Assembly (NCBI GenBank): GCA_030036985.1
Contig: JASHSD010001012.1
Span: 1-7,743, forward strand
Origin: Bryobacteraceae bacterium
GTDB lineage: Bacteria; Acidobacteriota; Terriglobia; Bryobacterales; Bryobacteraceae
DNA: 7,743 bases
Direction of reading: 5' to 3'
Position numbers and translations under genes: made by a program. The number at the start of each line of letters is the position of its first letter. The first letter of the stretch is position 1. Of this stretch, positions 6,253-7,743 are shown piece after piece. The notes below the pieces were generated by a model that did not search any database, was not told the DNA's origin, and saw only the letters and a program-made list of their open reading frames with translations.

Positions 6253-6758
6253 GAAGCGAGTTGTTCGTTGCGGTTTTCGCGTTCGCGCTGAGCGGTTGCG
6301 GATACCAGATCGCAGGTAAGGCGAATGTGCTGCCGGCGGAAGTTCATACCATCGCGGTCAAACCTTTCGCCAACGCCAGCATTCAATACAAGCTCTCCGA
6401 CTACCTGACGGAAGCGGTGACGCGCGAGCTGATCACGCGCACCCGCTATGCGATCATTTCCGATCCGGCCAAGGCGGATGCGGTGCTCTCGGGAACGGTT
6501 GCGAATGTGATCGTGGGCGCGACCACGTCCGATCCCATCAAGGGCGCCACAGGCGCGCAACTGGTGGTCTATGTTCAGGTGAAATTGGTCGATAAAGACG
6601 GCAAGACGCTGTTCGAGCGGCCGAATATCGAGTATCGGCAGCAGTATGAAATCAGCGTCAACCCGACGCAGTACTTCGACGAGAGCCAGCCCGCGGCGCA
6701 ACGCCTTAGCAGGGACGTGGCCCACAGCATCGTCAGCGCGGTACTCGAAGGCTTCTGA
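6249..6758 (+). CDS. lptE: LPS-assembly lipoprotein LptE
   Basis: Outer-membrane lipoprotein that plugs the LptD barrel and helps insert LPS into the outer leaflet. At 169 residues the length is typical. A short signal peptide (VAVFAFALSG) ends in the lipobox LSGC with Cys17 as the lipidated residue, followed at once by GYQIAGKA, equivalent to the CGYxxxG start of LptE proteins. The conserved IAVKPFANAS segment (34-43) and helical stretch LSDYLTEAVTRELI follow, then the beta-rich part with LSGTVANVIV. Charge before the hydrophobic stretch is slight (Arg2, Glu4). GTG 6249 has GGGAG at 6237-6241 and overlaps the upstream stop as GTGA, so translation is probably coupled. It sits directly before holA, as in E. 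coli (rlpB-holA). Confidence 0.88.
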   Translation: MRSELFVAVFAFALSGCGYQIAGKANVLPAEVHTIAVKPFANASIQYKLSDYLTEAVTRELITRTRYAIISDPAKADAVLSGTVANVIVGATTSDPIKGATGAQLVVYVQVKLVDKDGKTLFERPNIEYRQQYEISVNPTQYFDESQPAAQRLSRDVAHSIVSAVLEGF

Positions 6759-6764
6759 AACGCC

Positions 6765-7743
6765 ATGACTCCGGCCCAGTTTCTTGCGCGGGTGAAGCGC
6801 CGGGAGATTCCTCCGGTGCTTCTGTTCCTCGGGCAGGAGGGCTACAACCGCAAGCAGTGCCGCGATGCGCTGGTGCGGGCGGCGCAGGGCGTCGAGCCCG
6901 AAACCTACGATGCGTCGGAGACTGCGCTCGCGGCCATTATCGACGATGCGCGCGCGATGTCGCTGTTCGCGTCCGAGCGGTTGATGTTCGTGATCGGGGC
7001 CGAGGCGGCCATGCCGCGGGCGAGTCGGGCTTCTGAGGATGACGACGAGGAGGGTTCGCCGGCCGGCGGTTCCGATAGCGGGGGGATTCTCAAGGCTTAC
7101 GTGAAGGATCCGACGCCCGGCGTCACGCTGGTTTTCGAAGCCACGCGCTGGGATTTCGAGGGCGACGATAAAGCGAAGAACGAACGCGCGCGCAAATTTT
7201 TCGGCACCATTCCGGATGTGGTGGAGTTTCGCCGCTTCAGCGTGGATGACGCGCGTCTTGAGCTGGACCGCATTGCCCGCGCGGCCAATGTGCGGCTGGA
7301 TCCGGCCGCGGCTGCGGCGCTGGTGGAAGCACTCGCCGCCGATGTGGGGCGCATTGCGATCGAGATCGAGAAGCTCTCGCTCTACGGCAAGCCGATTACG
7401 GTGGAGGATCTTCCGCTGCTGGTGCCCGATGCGCGGCAGAGCACGATTTTCGCGCTGGTGAACGCGTTGGGGCGCAGGGATCGCGCCCGTTCGCTCGATG
7501 CTCTGGATTCGCTGGTGCGCGAAGGCGAGTACCTGCCGCTGGCATTGACGTTTCTGGCCACGCAGTTCCGCATGGCGCTGGTGGTGAAGGAAGCGAATCT
7601 GCGCGGGGCGTCGCAGGTGCAGGGGCATTTTCAACGCGCGGGCGTGCAGATGTGGGGATCGCGCGCGGAGCAGGTTTCAACTACAGCTTCGAAGTTTTCG
7701 AAGGAGCAACTGGAGCACGGATTGAAGCTGATCTTCGAGACCG
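6765..7743 (+). CDS. holA: DNA polymerase III subunit delta (HolA), 3' end cut by window
   Basis: Clamp-loader delta subunit, which opens the beta sliding clamp during replication. The visible 326 residues run from the ATG six bases after the lptE stop to the window edge; the family is about 340, so only a short C-terminal piece is missing. Features seen include PPVLLFLGQEGYNRKQCRDAL (16-36), MSLFASERLMFV (65-76, the clamp-contacting region of delta), TLVFEATRWD (121-130), LVEALAADVGRIAIEIEKL (187-205), VPDARQSTIFALVNALG (220-236) and the C-terminal collar helices starting near 245. No P-loop is expected in delta and none is seen. Residues 83-107 form an unusual acidic, Ser/Gly-rich insert (EDDDEEG) between strand and helix. 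The ribosome site is weak (GAAGG, 6747-6751), so coupling from lptE is likely. Confidence 0.9.
   Translation, partial: MTPAQFLARVKRREIPPVLLFLGQEGYNRKQCRDALVRAAQGVEPETYDASETALAAIIDDARAMSLFASERLMFVIGAEAAMPRASRASEDDDEEGSPAGGSDSGGILKAYVKDPTPGVTLVFEATRWDFEGDDKAKNERARKFFGTIPDVVEFRRFSVDDARLELDRIARAANVRLDPAAAAALVEALAADVGRIAIEIEKLSLYGKPITVEDLPLLVPDARQSTIFALVNALGRRDRARSLDALDSLVREGEYLPLALTFLATQFRMALVVKEANLRGASQVQGHFQRAGVQMWGSRAEQVSTTASKFSKEQLEHGLKLIFET

Noticed and set aside
5967..7634. A 555-codon open frame on the minus strand
   Set aside because: It lies antisense across the Usg-like gene, lptE and holA, spans their junctions, and has an Arg/His-rich composition typical of an antisense shadow.
1..7743. 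CRISPR array, tRNA, rRNA or complete insertion sequence
   Set aside because: No regularly spaced direct repeats, no cloverleaf-like or rRNA segments, and no transposase or paired terminal inverted repeats were seen by eye.

Overview
The window looks like a piece of a GC-rich, Gram-negative (diderm) chromosome. The LptE lipoprotein implies an outer membrane with LPS. Protein style, frequent GTG/TTG starts and the order psd-pssA-Usg-like-lptE-holA suggest an acidobacterium of the Bryobacter/Solibacter kind. That assignment is inference from pattern memory, not a database result.

Left edge (1-442): a mobile-element scar. The minus strand of the first ~75 bases encodes the C-terminal core of a tyrosine recombinase (phage-type integrase) that lacks its upstream catalytic part. 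It abuts, back to back, the last ~20 codons of a HigB/RelE-type toxin on the plus strand. The toxin stop overlaps the start of an intact HigA-like XRE antitoxin (146-442), so the antitoxin appears to be an orphan. One deletion that removed the 5' ends of two divergent genes would explain this.

Spacer (443-867): about 420 bases, visibly more AT-rich than the rest, with no convincing gene. It holds a 15-base palindrome, a short hairpin, a weak 26-codon ORF and a possible dispersed-repeat fragment. It ends in a perfect TATAAT that lies directly before the glnE start.

Core block (868-7743): six housekeeping genes, all on the plus strand. glnE (glutamine synthetase adenylyltransferase, full two-domain length) is followed after 33 bases by psd, which has its own -10-like element. 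psd and pssA overlap by 13 bases, pssA and a Usg-1/Asd-like gene by 8, and the Usg-like gene and lptE by 4. lptE is followed after 6 bases by holA, which runs off the right edge. PssA makes phosphatidylserine and Psd converts it to phosphatidylethanolamine. LptE supports LPS export, and HolA is the clamp-loader delta subunit. The Usg-like protein keeps the aspartate-semialdehyde dehydrogenase fold signature but lacks the catalytic Cys, the substrate Arg and the His, so it is probably a pseudoenzyme.

I do not see a wholly new system here. The points most worth a second look are the recombinase/toxin junction, the active-site-less Usg-like protein inside an envelope operon, the two promoter placements that predict leaderless or near-leaderless mRNAs, and an acidic insert in HolA.
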